Shown: positions 18,947 to 29,368 of the stretch, one piece after another
Position numbering within the stretch: the first letter of the stretch is position 1
Layout: each line of letters begins with the position of its first letter
NCBI RefSeq assembly: GCF_009760915.1
Contig: NZ_VIDQ01000022.1
Span: 1 to 64,000, forward strand
Direction of reading: 5' to 3'
Length of the DNA: 64,000 nt
Source of the DNA: Azohydromonas aeria
GTDB lineage: Bacteria > Pseudomonadota > Gammaproteobacteria > Burkholderiales > Burkholderiaceae_C
The notes under the pieces: generated by a model
Database searches by the model: none
Seen by the model: the letters and a program-made list of their open reading frames with translations, nothing else
Told to the model about the DNA's origin: nothing
Made by a program: the position numbers and the translations under genes

Positions 18947-19483
18947 ATGCCCGCCACCCGCCGCGTGATGCTGATCCGCCATGCCGAGGAGCCCGACAAG
19001 GACGCGGGCATCCAGGGCGTGGACGAGCGGGGCCACCCGGACCAGGACGCGCTGTCGGTGCGCGGCTGGCAGCGCGCCGGGGCGCTGGCGCGGCTGTTCG
19101 CGCCGCACGGCGGCAACGGCTCCCATCACAAGCTGCTGGCGCCGCCGGTGGCGATCTTCGCCGCCACCGACCCCTGGAAGAGCCACCGCCCGCTGTGCAC
19201 GGTGCAGCCGCTGGCGCGGCTGCTGGGCATCCACGTGGACACGCGCTTCGGCTCCGAGGGCGGCGTGACGGAGCTGCTGACGGCCGTGCTGTCCTGCCGC
19301 GGCCCGGTGCTGCTGTGCTGGCGCCACCAGGCCATGGCCGACATCGCGCAGGCGCTGTGCGGCACCCGCGGCGCGCGGCGCTGGCCCGAGGGGCGCTACG
19401 ACCTGGTGTGGGTGTTCGAGCGCGTGGGCGAGAGCTGGCAGCTCACGGAGGTGCCGCAGCGGGTGCTGGAGGGGGATGGGTAG
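18947..19483 (+). CDS. Histidine phosphatase superfamily protein
   Basis: The product is 178 residues. The N-terminus has a RHAEEP motif (the family RHG/RHA motif with the phospho-accepting histidine, here in MLIRHAEEPDKD). A second catalytic histidine is likely in LLCWRHQAMADIAQAL. The middle (SVRGWQRAGALARLF) matches the usual segment after the active-site loop. Branch-2-like members act on small phosphates, but many short ones have no known substrate. A GTG at 18938 is an alternative start; the ATG at 18947 is preferred. It is close to the exopolyphosphatase gene but separated by a repeat element and in the opposite direction. Confidence 0.7.
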   Translation: MPATRRVMLIRHAEEPDKDAGIQGVDERGHPDQDALSVRGWQRAGALARLFAPHGGNGSHHKLLAPPVAIFAATDPWKSHRPLCTVQPLARLLGIHVDTRFGSEGGVTELLTAVLSCRGPVLLCWRHQAMADIAQALCGTRGARRWPEGRYDLVWVFERVGESWQLTEVPQRVLEGDG

Positions 19484-19545
19484 CGAGACAGCACGGGCGG
19501 CCTCGGATCAACATGCGTGAGGCGGTGCAGGCGGTAAGAGACGCG

Positions 19546-19723
19546 GGCCGTAAGAAAAAACCTCGTCATTCCCGCGGAAGCGGGAATCCAAGTTGGGCCG
19601 TCCGGCAGGACGGCGGCTTTGTGCGAGGCCGGCCGATTGATTGGTAACACCGAAGGCCGGCCTGCAGCCGGCAGAAAAATGGATGCCCGCGTGCGCGGGC
19701 ATGACGACATTTTTTTTCGGCCT
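19546..19723. repeat. REP/MITE-like palindromic element
   Basis: The ends are imperfect inverted repeats of about 30 bp: left end GGCCGTAAGAAAAAACCTCG with CATTCCCGC, right end (reverse strand) GGCCGAAAAAAAATGTCG with CATGCCCGC. Each end contains a perfect hairpin: ATTCCCGC-GGAA-GCGGGAAT at 19568-19587 and ATGCCCGCG-TG-CGCGGGCAT at 19683-19702. A third perfect hairpin, GCCGTCC-GGCA-GGACGGC, lies inside at 19597-19614. The GTCATTCCCGC...GCGGGAATCC core is of the kind scattered through many proteobacterial genomes as REP or MITE sequences. It encodes no protein. It lies between convergent genes and could end both transcripts. Confidence 0.75.
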
Positions 19724-19747
19724 ATCTGACGGCCTGCGTTGCGTCGT

Positions 19748-21247
19748 TCACCCCTTCAACTCCAGCCTGAAATGCCCCTGCTGCCCCCACAGCGCGAGTT
19801 CCTCGCGCAGCAGGTGCAGCGTGCGCGGGTCGGCGGGCACGCCCGCGGGCTCCCAGCGCAGCAGGAGACGCCCGGTGCCGGCGCCGCCGATGCGCAGCCG
19901 CGGCCCCTCGTCGTCGCGCCGCGCGTGGCAGCGGATGGCCGCCAGCCGCAGGCACAGTGCCTGGCGCGCGAAGGAGCGCCGCGCCAGCGCCGCCTCCACC
20001 TTCTTCAGCCCGCCACGCTGCGCCAGGATCAGCTCGGCGATGCGCCGCTGCTGGCTCTGCGAGAAGCCGGCCGCGTCCACGTGCGCCATCAGGTAGGCGC
20101 TGTGGCGGTGGAAGTCGTGGTGCGAGACGCTGCGCCCCATCTCGTGCAGCGCGCAGGCCCAGGACAGCTCGCGCCGCTCGTCGGCACCCGCGTCCGGGGC
20201 GATGTCGCGGTGCAGCGCCAGCGCCATGTCGTGCACGCGCCGCGCCTGCGCCGTGTCGCAGTGGAACTGGCGCTGCAGCGCCGCCACCGAGGCGTCGCGC
20301 AGATCCACGGCCTCGCCGGCGGCGCTCTGGTGGCGCTCGTGCAGGTCCACGATCACGCCCTGGCGCAGCGCGCCCTTGGCCGGCGCGATCTCGCGGATGC
20401 CGAATTCGCGCATCAGCGCCGACAGGATCGCCAGCCCGCCGGCGATCACCGGGCGCCGGTCCTCGCGCAGCCCGCGCAGCTGCAGCCGCTCGACGTGGCC
20501 GGCGTCGATGCAGCGCTCGATGCACCAGTTCAGCGCCGACGGGGTGATGCGCCCGTCGGTGATGCCGTGGCTGGCCAGCACCAGCGACACCGCGCCGGCC
20601 GTGCCCGAGGAGCCCAGCGCCTCCTGCCACAGGTGGGGCTCGAACTCGGTCTCGGCCTCCTCGAACTCGGCCTGCGCCGCCACGCGCGCGGCCTCGAAGG
20701 CGGAGGCCGTGAGCCGGCCGTCGGGGAACCAGCGCATCGACATCGACACGCTGCCCACGGGGAAGGACTCGGCCTCGCCCGGTACGCGCTCGCGCCCAAG
20801 CACCAGCTCGGTGGAGCGCCCGCCGATGTCGATCACCAGCCGCGGCAGCGGCGAGGGCTGCAGCTGCGCCACGCCGATGAAGATCAGCCGCGCCTCCTCG
20901 CGCCCGGAGATCACCTCCACCGGCGAGCCCAGCACCTCGCCGGCGCGCACCAGGAACTCGTCGCGGTTGCGCGCCTCGCGCAGCGTCTGCGTGGCCACGG
21001 CACGCAGGCCGCCCAGCTCGAAGCCCGCCAGCCGCTCGCGAAAGCGCCGCAGCGTCTGCAGCCCGCGCTCGGCGGCTTCCTCGCCCAGCATGCCCTGCGG
21101 GTCCAGCCCGCCGCCCAGGCGCACCACTTCCTTGACGCTGTCCAGGCGCTGGTAGCGCCCTCCCTTGAGCTGGCCGATTTCCAGTCGAAAGCTGTTCGAG
21201 CCCATGTCGATGGCGGCCAGGGGCAGGGAAGTCGCGGCGTCGTTCAT
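19748..21247 (-). CDS. ppx: Exopolyphosphatase, Ppx/GppA family
   Basis: The product is 499 residues, the size of Ppx. It removes terminal phosphates from polyphosphate (Ppx) or from pppGpp (GppA). The actin-like ATPase fold is shown by AAIDMGSNSFRLEIG at the N-terminus, VATQTLREARNRDEFL, ISGREEARLIFIGV, VIDIGGRSTELVLGRE with the second phosphate-binding loop, and IAGGLAILSALMREFGI. The C-terminal HD-like helical region includes CALHEMGRSVSHHDFHRHSAYL. The start at 21247 fits the conserved N-terminus. A Pho-box-like site lies 114 bp upstream, fitting a role in phosphate metabolism together with PPK2 and PhoX nearby. Confidence 0.9.
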   Translation of the reverse strand: MNDAATSLPLAAIDMGSNSFRLEIGQLKGGRYQRLDSVKEVVRLGGGLDPQGMLGEEAAERGLQTLRRFRERLAGFELGGLRAVATQTLREARNRDEFLVRAGEVLGSPVEVISGREEARLIFIGVAQLQPSPLPRLVIDIGGRSTELVLGRERVPGEAESFPVGSVSMSMRWFPDGRLTASAFEAARVAAQAEFEEAETEFEPHLWQEALGSSGTAGAVSLVLASHGITDGRITPSALNWCIERCIDAGHVERLQLRGLREDRRPVIAGGLAILSALMREFGIREIAPAKGALRQGVIVDLHERHQSAAGEAVDLRDASVAALQRQFHCDTAQARRVHDMALALHRDIAPDAGADERRELSWACALHEMGRSVSHHDFHRHSAYLMAHVDAAGFSQSQQRRIAELILAQRGGLKKVEAALARRSFARQALCLRLAAIRCHARRDDEGPRLRIGGAGTGRLLLRWEPAGVPADPRTLHLLREELALWGQQGHFRLELKG

Positions 21248-21360
21248 GGGCGTGGCGGGCGGAAGGCGATGTGTCTCGGGGCGGGGCAGGCTGCATGCCG
21301 GACGCGCGGCATTGGCGCGGCAGGCGGCCAGGAACAAGGGGCGAAGCGTAGCGGCGCCGG

Positions 21361-21378
21361 GTGACGCCGCCATGACAG
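21361..21378 (-). promoter_or_regulatory. Pho-box-like site upstream of ppx
   Basis: Read on the minus strand, CTGTCAT-GGCG-GCGTCAC has one perfect and one partial PhoB half-site with the required 4-nt spacer, 114 bp before the ppx start. PhoB binding is inferred. Confidence 0.5.
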
Positions 21379-21437
21379 CGCCGGCCAGTCACCCGCCCCG
21401 GCTTGTCACGGATCAAACATCAGCGATTCCCGCATAT

Positions 21438-21456
21438 CGAAGCTCGCAAAGCTTCG
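21438..21456. promoter_or_regulatory. Inverted repeat between ppx and the TauE/SafE gene
   Basis: CGAAGCT-CGCAA-AGCTTCG is a perfect 7-bp inverted repeat in the divergent intergenic region. It could be an operator for either gene. No T-tract follows it, so a terminator is unlikely. Confidence 0.35.
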
Positions 21457-21541
21457 TTGGGCGCATATGCAGTGTTAAGTATCTTCGCGAACCTTGATAT
21501 TTGATCCCGTCATAAGCCGCCCGGCCGACGCTTGCAGTCCC

Positions 21542-22522
21542 ATGAAAATCAGAAACCTGGACCTGAGCACCAGCCCGATCAACGTGCAGCACGAGGCGCT
21601 GGGCCTGCCGCCGGTGGAGGACGTGATCACGCACCCGGACGACCACCCGGTGCTGCGCGTGGCGATGTGGGCGGCGGTGGCGGTGCTGGTGAGCCTGCTG
21701 GGGGCGGTGGCGTGGCGGCTGTTCTTCGGCGACAACGGCGGCCAGAGCGGCTGGGCGCTGATCGAGGGCGCGCTGACCAGCCCGACCTTCTGGGGCGCGG
21801 TGGCGGTGGGCTTCCTGGCGCAGGTCATCGACGGCGCGCTGGGCATGGCCTACGGCATCACGGCCACCACCTTCCTGCTGACCACCGGCGCCTCGCCGGC
21901 CATGGCCAGCGCCAGCGTGCACATCGCCGAGGTGTTCACCACAGGGCTGTCGGGCATCTCGCACGTGAAGCTGGGCAACGTCAACAAGTCGCTGTTCGTG
22001 CGGCTGCTGGTGCCCGGCATCCTGGGCGCGGTGCTGGGCGCGGTGCTGGTGACGCAGGTGGACGGCAAGGCGCTCAAGCCCTTCATCTCCGCCTACCTGC
22101 TGATCATGGGCCTGTACATCCTGCGCAAGGCCTGGCGCCATCGCCAGCAAAGGCGCCAGGCGCCGCGGCACGTGGGCAAGCTGGCGCTGCTGGGCGGCTT
22201 CGTGGACGCCACGGGCGGCGGCGGCTGGGGGCCGGTGGTGACGAGCAACCTCATCGGCGCCGGCAGCGACCCGCGCACCACCATCGGCTCGGTTAACTTC
22301 GCCGAGTTCTTCCTCACGCTCTCCAGCGCCACGGCCTTCATCCTGCTGGCCGGCGACCCGGGCACCTGGACCCTGGTGGCCGGGCTGGTGTTCGGCGGGA
22401 TGTTCGCCGCGCCGCTGGCCGCGCTGCTGTGCCGGCGGCTGCAGGCGCGCACGCTGATGACCATCGTCGGCGTGCTCATCACCCTCATCAGCGCCTTCAA
22501 CATCTGGAAGTCCCTGCACTGA
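21542..22522 (+). CDS. TauE/SafE family membrane permease
   Basis: The product is 326 residues with about eight hydrophobic segments. The family repeats are visible as FWGAVAVGFLAQVIDGALGMAYGITATTFLLTTGASPAMASASVHIAEVFTTGLSGISHVKLGNV and, in the second half, LLGGFVDATGGGGWGPVVTSNLIGAGSDPRTTIGSVNFAEFFLTLSSA. TauE/SafE proteins export sulfite, sulfoacetate or related anions, but most members are uncharacterised. The N-terminal 45 residues before the first helix are hydrophilic. ATG 21542 is chosen. The gene is followed after 127 bp by PPK2 on the same strand. Lying between ppx and ppk2, it might move an anion connected with phosphate metabolism, but that is only a suggestion. Confidence 0.82.
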   Translation: MKIRNLDLSTSPINVQHEALGLPPVEDVITHPDDHPVLRVAMWAAVAVLVSLLGAVAWRLFFGDNGGQSGWALIEGALTSPTFWGAVAVGFLAQVIDGALGMAYGITATTFLLTTGASPAMASASVHIAEVFTTGLSGISHVKLGNVNKSLFVRLLVPGILGAVLGAVLVTQVDGKALKPFISAYLLIMGLYILRKAWRHRQQRRQAPRHVGKLALLGGFVDATGGGGWGPVVTSNLIGAGSDPRTTIGSVNFAEFFLTLSSATAFILLAGDPGTWTLVAGLVFGGMFAAPLAALLCRRLQARTLMTIVGVLITLISAFNIWKSLH

Positions 22523-22649
22523 GCGACGCGTGCCCGGCAGCCCGGCCCGGGCCGTCGCCTTGCTCGTGGCAGCCTGCGGGCATCACGCCGCACGAGGAGC
22601 AGCCGATGGGCAAGGAACAGCAGCGCCACCGCGCCGGGAGGGCCGGCGC

Positions 22650-23480
22650 ATGAGCAAGTCACTGGACAGGCAGCTTGCCGCGCTGCAGCACCGCGACCCC
22701 GCCAGGCGCTTCGACCTGGCCGCGGTCGATGCCGGGAGCAAACCGTTCTCCGTGGGCGACAAAGCCACGGACAAGGCCGCGGTGGAGGAGACGGCCGCGC
22801 GGCTGGACACGCTGCAGAACCTGTTCTGGGCCGACAGGCGGTACCGGATGCTGATCGTGCTGCAGGGCATGGACGCCAGCGGCAAGGACGGCACGCTGCG
22901 CCACGTCTTCGGGCGCATGAGCCCGCTGGGCGTGCACGCCGTGGGCTGGCGCGCGCCCAGCGAGGAGGAGCGCTCGCACGACTTCCTGTGGCGCATCCAC
23001 CAGCGCACGCCCGCGGCCGGCGAGATCACCCTCTTCAACCGCAGCCACTACGAGGACGTGATCGTGCCCGTGGTCAAGGGCCAGATCACGCGGGAGCAGA
23101 CCCGGCAGCGCTTCGCGCAGATCAACGACTTCGAGCGCATGCTCACCGAGCACGGCACCGTGATCCTCAAGTTCATGCTGCACCTCTCGCGCGACGAGCA
23201 GCGCGCGCGGCTGCAGGCGCGGCTCGACGACCCGGCCAAGCGCTGGAAATTCCTGATGGAGGACGTCGAGGCGCGCCGCCGCTGGGACGACTACCAGGCG
23301 GCCTATGCCGACCTGATCTCCGCCACCGGCACGCCCTGGGCGCCGTGGACGGTGGTGCCCGCCGACTCCAAGACGCACCGCAACCTCATGATCGCCACCC
23401 TGGTGGAGCAGCGGCTCAGGAGCCTGGAGCTGCGATTCCCCGAGGGCGACCCGGCGCTCGACGGCCTGCGCATCGAGTAG
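22650..23480 (+). CDS. ppk2: Polyphosphate kinase 2 (PPK2 family)
   Basis: The product is 276 residues, the length of single-domain PPK2. These enzymes phosphorylate nucleoside mono- or diphosphates with polyphosphate. The Walker A motif GMDASGKDG is at residues 73-81 (K79), and the Walker B region follows in FNRSHYEDVIVPVV. The lid-module arginines are in RRYRM and RMSPLGVHAVGWRAPSEEE, and KRWKFLMEDVEARRRWDDY is the typical later segment. The HDFLWRIHQRTP segment resembles the short PPK2s that can use AMP as well as ADP, but substrate class is inferred. The start is fixed by GGGAGGG upstream. Confidence 0.9.
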   Translation: MSKSLDRQLAALQHRDPARRFDLAAVDAGSKPFSVGDKATDKAAVEETAARLDTLQNLFWADRRYRMLIVLQGMDASGKDGTLRHVFGRMSPLGVHAVGWRAPSEEERSHDFLWRIHQRTPAAGEITLFNRSHYEDVIVPVVKGQITREQTRQRFAQINDFERMLTEHGTVILKFMLHLSRDEQRARLQARLDDPAKRWKFLMEDVEARRRWDDYQAAYADLISATGTPWAPWTVVPADSKTHRNLMIATLVEQRLRSLELRFPEGDPALDGLRIE

Positions 23481-23513
23481 GCGCGGGCGCAACGGCTTGC
23501 CGTGCCGGCCCGG

Positions 23514-23553
23514 CCGTCATGAAATCGTCATCGCCCGTTCACGGCTCTGACAC
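23514..23553 (+). promoter_or_regulatory. Tandem Pho box before phoX
   Basis: Four 7-bp half-sites recur every 11 bp: CCGTCAT (23514-23520), TCGTCAT (23525-23531), CGTTCAC (23536-23542) and CTGACAC (23547-23553). The first two, separated by GAAA, closely match the PhoB consensus CTGTCAT-N4-CTGTCAT. A possible -10, AAGAAT, lies just downstream. The gene begins at 23602. Confidence 0.7.
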
Positions 23554-23601
23554 ACGGACTTTCAAGAATCGCGGTGTTTTGTCACACACAAGCACCCAGC
23601 G

Positions 23602-25803
23602 ATGAACCAAAACCTTTCGCCCGCCGCCGAAGCCAACACCTACGACGACGACGCGATCGTCAACCCCAGCGCCAACGCGCACATGAACCAGCTGCTGGCG
23701 GCACGGCTGAGCCGGCGCCAGGCGCTGCGCGGCGGCGTCAGCGTCACGGCCGGCGTGCTGCTGGGCAGCACGGCCCTGACCGCCTGCGGCGGCGGCAACG
23801 ACGACGACGACACCGCGACCGAGACCCCGCAGGCGCTGCGCCTGGGCTTCGACGCCGTGGCTAAGAACCTCGACGACCGCGTCACCGTGCCCGCGGGCTA
23901 CCAGGTCAGCATCCTGCACGCGCTGGGCGACCCGCTGCACTGGGGCGACGCCTCCTGGAAGGACGACGGCAGCGAGAGCGCCCAGTCCTACGAGCGCCGC
24001 GTCGGCGACGGCCACGACGGCATGCACTGGTTCGGCCTGTCCGAAGCCGGCACGTTCGAGGTGAACCGCTCCGACCGCGGGCTGCTGTGCGTGAACCACG
24101 AGTACGTGGTCGGCCCCTACGTGCTGCACGCCAGCGGCCGCACGGTGGCCGACAACGTGCGCACCGTGCCGGCGGAAGTGGAGAAGGAGATCTACGCCCA
24201 CGGCGTGAGCGTGTGCGAGGTGCGCCGCGGCGCCAGCGGCACGGCGGTGAGCATGGTGCGCGGCTCGCGCTTCAACCGCCGCGTCACCTCGGCCACCGAG
24301 ATGGACATCGCCGGCCCGGCGCGCGGCAGCGCGCTCATGGTCACGAAGTTCTCGCCCACGGGCGTCAGGACCCGCGGCACCAACAACAACTGCGCCAACG
24401 GCTACACGCCGTGGGGCACGTACCTGACATGCGAGGAGAACTTCCTCAACGTCATCGCGCGCGCCGCGGGCGATGACGCGGCGCGCACCCTCAAGGAAGT
24501 TGACGCGCTCAAACGCTACGGCCTGCCCGAAGGACGCCGCAGCCCGTACCTGTGGAACACCGCCGGCAGCGACGACCTGTTCGCGCGCTGGACCTCGTCC
24601 GTGGTCGGTGCCAGCGCCGCCGAGGACTACCGCAACGTCTTCAACACCTTCGGCTGGGTGGTGGAGATCGACCCCTTCAACCCGGACGCCGCGCCGGTGA
24701 AGCGCACCGCGCTGGGCCGCTTCAACCACGAGGGCGCCTGGCCCGCGCCGGCCGTGGCCGGGCAGCCGCTGGTCTGGTACATGGGCGACGACGCGCGAAA
24801 CGAGTACATCTACAAGTTCGTCTCCAGGGCCGTGTGGGACCCGGCCGACGTGGGCCGCGGCCTGGCCGCCGGCGCCAAGTACCTCGACGAGGGCACGCTG
24901 TACGTGGCGAAGTTCAATGCCGACGGCAGCGGCCAGTGGATCGAGCTGACCCACGGCAAGAACGGCCTGACCGCCACCAACACCACCTATGCCTTCGCCG
25001 ACCAGGCCGACGTGGTGACGCACGCGCGGCTGGCCGGCGACGTGGTGGGCGCCACCAAGATGGACCGCCCGGAGTGGGGCGCGGTCAACCCGCGCAACGG
25101 CGAGGCGTACATGACGCTGACCAACAACAACTCGAGCAACCGCGTCGATCCGGCCTCCACCGCCGCCCTGACCGGGCGCCAGGCCAGGCCCGACGCCGCC
25201 AACCCGCGCTTCTACGACGACGGCGAGGGCAACAAGAGCAACCCCAACGGCCACATCATCCGCTGGCGCGAGGCCGGCAACTCGGTCGCGGCCACCACGT
25301 TCGCCTGGGACATCTACCTCTTCGGCGCCGAGGGCGACGCCGCGGCCGACGTGAACCTCTCCGGGCTCACGGCGGTGAACGACTTCTCCAGCCCCGACGG
25401 CCTGTGCTTCGACGCGCGCGGCCTGCTGTGGATCCAGACCGACGACGGCGCCTACACCGACGTGACCAACTGCATGATGCTGGCCGCCGTGCCGGGGCAG
25501 GTGGGCGACGGCGGCGCGGTCACCGCCGCGGGCGGCACGGCCACGATCAAGGGTGCGAATGCAACCGCCGAGACGGTGCGCCGCTTCCTGGTGGGCCCCA
25601 GGGAATGCGAGATCACGGGCATCGCCATGACGCCCGACCACAAGACCCTCTTCATCAACGTGCAGCACCCGGGCGAGGACGGCAGCCTGGCCGCGCCGAC
25701 CAGCCACTGGCCGGACAGCCAGGTCAACCCCGCCTCCACGAAGCGCCCGCGCTCGGCCACGGTCGTGGTCACGCGCACGGACGGCGGCACCATCGGGGCG
25801 TAA
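23602..25803 (+). CDS. phoX: PhoX-family phosphatase (Tat-exported)
   Basis: The product is 733 residues. PhoX enzymes are Ca2+/Fe3+-dependent periplasmic alkaline phosphatases that release phosphate from organic esters. The N-terminus carries a twin-arginine signal (LSRRQALRGG, R38-R39) and a hydrophobic stretch ending LTACGGG, which could also be a lipobox. Family segments include LLCVNHEYVVGPYVL, GTYLTCEENFLN, GRFNHEGAWPAP, YMGDDARNEYIYKFVS, TKMDRPEWGAVNPRNGEAYMTLTNNN, FSSPDGLCFDARGLLWIQTDDG and LFINVQHPGED, the last supplying metal ligands. A strong Pho box lies upstream, consistent with induction on phosphate starvation. An intrinsic terminator follows. Confidence 0.9.
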   Translation: MNQNLSPAAEANTYDDDAIVNPSANAHMNQLLAARLSRRQALRGGVSVTAGVLLGSTALTACGGGNDDDDTATETPQALRLGFDAVAKNLDDRVTVPAGYQVSILHALGDPLHWGDASWKDDGSESAQSYERRVGDGHDGMHWFGLSEAGTFEVNRSDRGLLCVNHEYVVGPYVLHASGRTVADNVRTVPAEVEKEIYAHGVSVCEVRRGASGTAVSMVRGSRFNRRVTSATEMDIAGPARGSALMVTKFSPTGVRTRGTNNNCANGYTPWGTYLTCEENFLNVIARAAGDDAARTLKEVDALKRYGLPEGRRSPYLWNTAGSDDLFARWTSSVVGASAAEDYRNVFNTFGWVVEIDPFNPDAAPVKRTALGRFNHEGAWPAPAVAGQPLVWYMGDDARNEYIYKFVSRAVWDPADVGRGLAAGAKYLDEGTLYVAKFNADGSGQWIELTHGKNGLTATNTTYAFADQADVVTHARLAGDVVGATKMDRPEWGAVNPRNGEAYMTLTNNNSSNRVDPASTAALTGRQARPDAANPRFYDDGEGNKSNPNGHIIRWREAGNSVAATTFAWDIYLFGAEGDAAADVNLSGLTAVNDFSSPDGLCFDARGLLWIQTDDGAYTDVTNCMMLAAVPGQVGDGGAVTAAGGTATIKGANATAETVRRFLVGPRECEITGIAMTPDHKTLFINVQHPGEDGSLAAPTSHWPDSQVNPASTKRPRSATVVVTRTDGGTIGA

Positions 25804-25851
25804 GGCATGCCGCGCGGCGAGGCTGATGCCACCGCCGCCAACATGTTGGGG

Positions 25852-25876
25852 AAAGGGCCCGCTGACGCGGGCCTTT

Positions 25877-25877
<1 letters not shown>
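25852..25877 (+). terminator. Intrinsic terminator after phoX
   Basis: GGCCCGC-TGAC-GCGGGCC (25856-25873) is a perfect 7-bp stem followed by TTTT on the plus strand and preceded by AAA, which extends the stem. It separates phoX from the convergent nirE gene. Confidence 0.85.
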
Positions 25878-28591
<2,714 letters not shown>

Positions 28592-28695
28592 CCGCCGTGC
28601 GTTGAGGCCGCAACCCCCGTCCGCCTTGCTCCCTTCTCACGGGAGCGGCGCCGGGCGGCAGGGGGTGGCCCGTGCCGGACCCACAGACCAGCCCC

Positions 28696-29013
28696 ATGAA
28701 ATCCGTTCTCATCGCCACCGCCGCGGCGCTGGCCGCGCTCGCGACGGCGCCGGCCTTCGCCGATGCCGACGCCGCCATGAGCAAGGCCGGCTGCATGGCC
28801 TGCCATGCCAAGGACAAGAAGCTCGTCGGCCCCGCCTTCAAGGAGATCGCTGCCAAGTACAAGGGCCAGGACGGCGCCGTCGCCAAGCTCACCGAGAAGG
28901 TGCGCAAGGGCGGCGCGGGCAGCTTCGGCCCGACCCCCATGCCCGCGCACGGCGCCGACAAGATCGGCGACGCCGAGCTGCAGTCCGCGGTCGAGTCGAT
29001 CCTCAAGTCCTGA
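28696..29013 (+). CDS. nirM: Cytochrome c-551/552 class I (electron donor to NirS)
   Basis: The product is 105 residues with a signal peptide ending ATAPAFA. The mature protein is a small class I cytochrome c: heme attachment at C33-x-x-C36-H37 (GCMACHAKDKKLVGPAF), and the axial methionine in GPTPMPAHGADKI. This is the cytochrome c8 (c-551) type that gives electrons to cytochrome cd1. It lies 104 bp after nirS and directly before nirC, the usual nirSMC order. Some members also serve other periplasmic reductases. Confidence 0.93.
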   Translation: MKSVLIATAAALAALATAPAFADADAAMSKAGCMACHAKDKKLVGPAFKEIAAKYKGQDGAVAKLTEKVRKGGAGSFGPTPMPAHGADKIGDAELQSAVESILKS

Positions 29014-29023
29014 GCACCGGGCC

Positions 29024-29368
29024 ATGAAGCCGCTGCTGCCCGCCCTGGCGCTCGCGCTGGCCTGTGCCGGCGCTCTTGCGCAGGACGCCGCGCCCGCGCG
29101 GGACCCCGCGCCGGCGCGCCAGGCGCAGCTCATGCGCCTGCTGCGCCAGGACTGCGGCTCGTGCCACGGCATGCGCCTGACCGGCGGGCTCGGCCCCGCG
29201 CTCACGCGCCAGGCGCTGGCGGAAATGCCGCTGGACAGCCTGGCCGCCACCATCTTCCACGGCCGGCCCGGCACGCCCATGCCCGGCTGGAACCGCTTCA
29301 TGAGCGCCGACGAGGCGCAGTGGCTCGCCCGCAAGCTGCACGCGGGCGTGCCGGAGGACAGCCAATGA
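29024..29368 (+). CDS. nirC: c-type cytochrome NirC
   Basis: The product is 114 residues with a signal peptide (MKPLLPALALALACAGALA). One heme c site, C44-x-x-C47-H48 (DCGSCHGMRLTGGLGP), and the axial Met is likely in RPGTPMPGWNRF. In Pseudomonas, NirC can donate electrons to cytochrome cd1 and may assist heme d1 maturation. It is 10 bp after nirM, and its stop codon overlaps the nirF start in an ATGA arrangement, so the two are translationally coupled. Confidence 0.87.
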   Translation: MKPLLPALALALACAGALAQDAAPARDPAPARQAQLMRLLRQDCGSCHGMRLTGGLGPALTRQALAEMPLDSLAATIFHGRPGTPMPGWNRFMSADEAQWLARKLHAGVPEDSQ

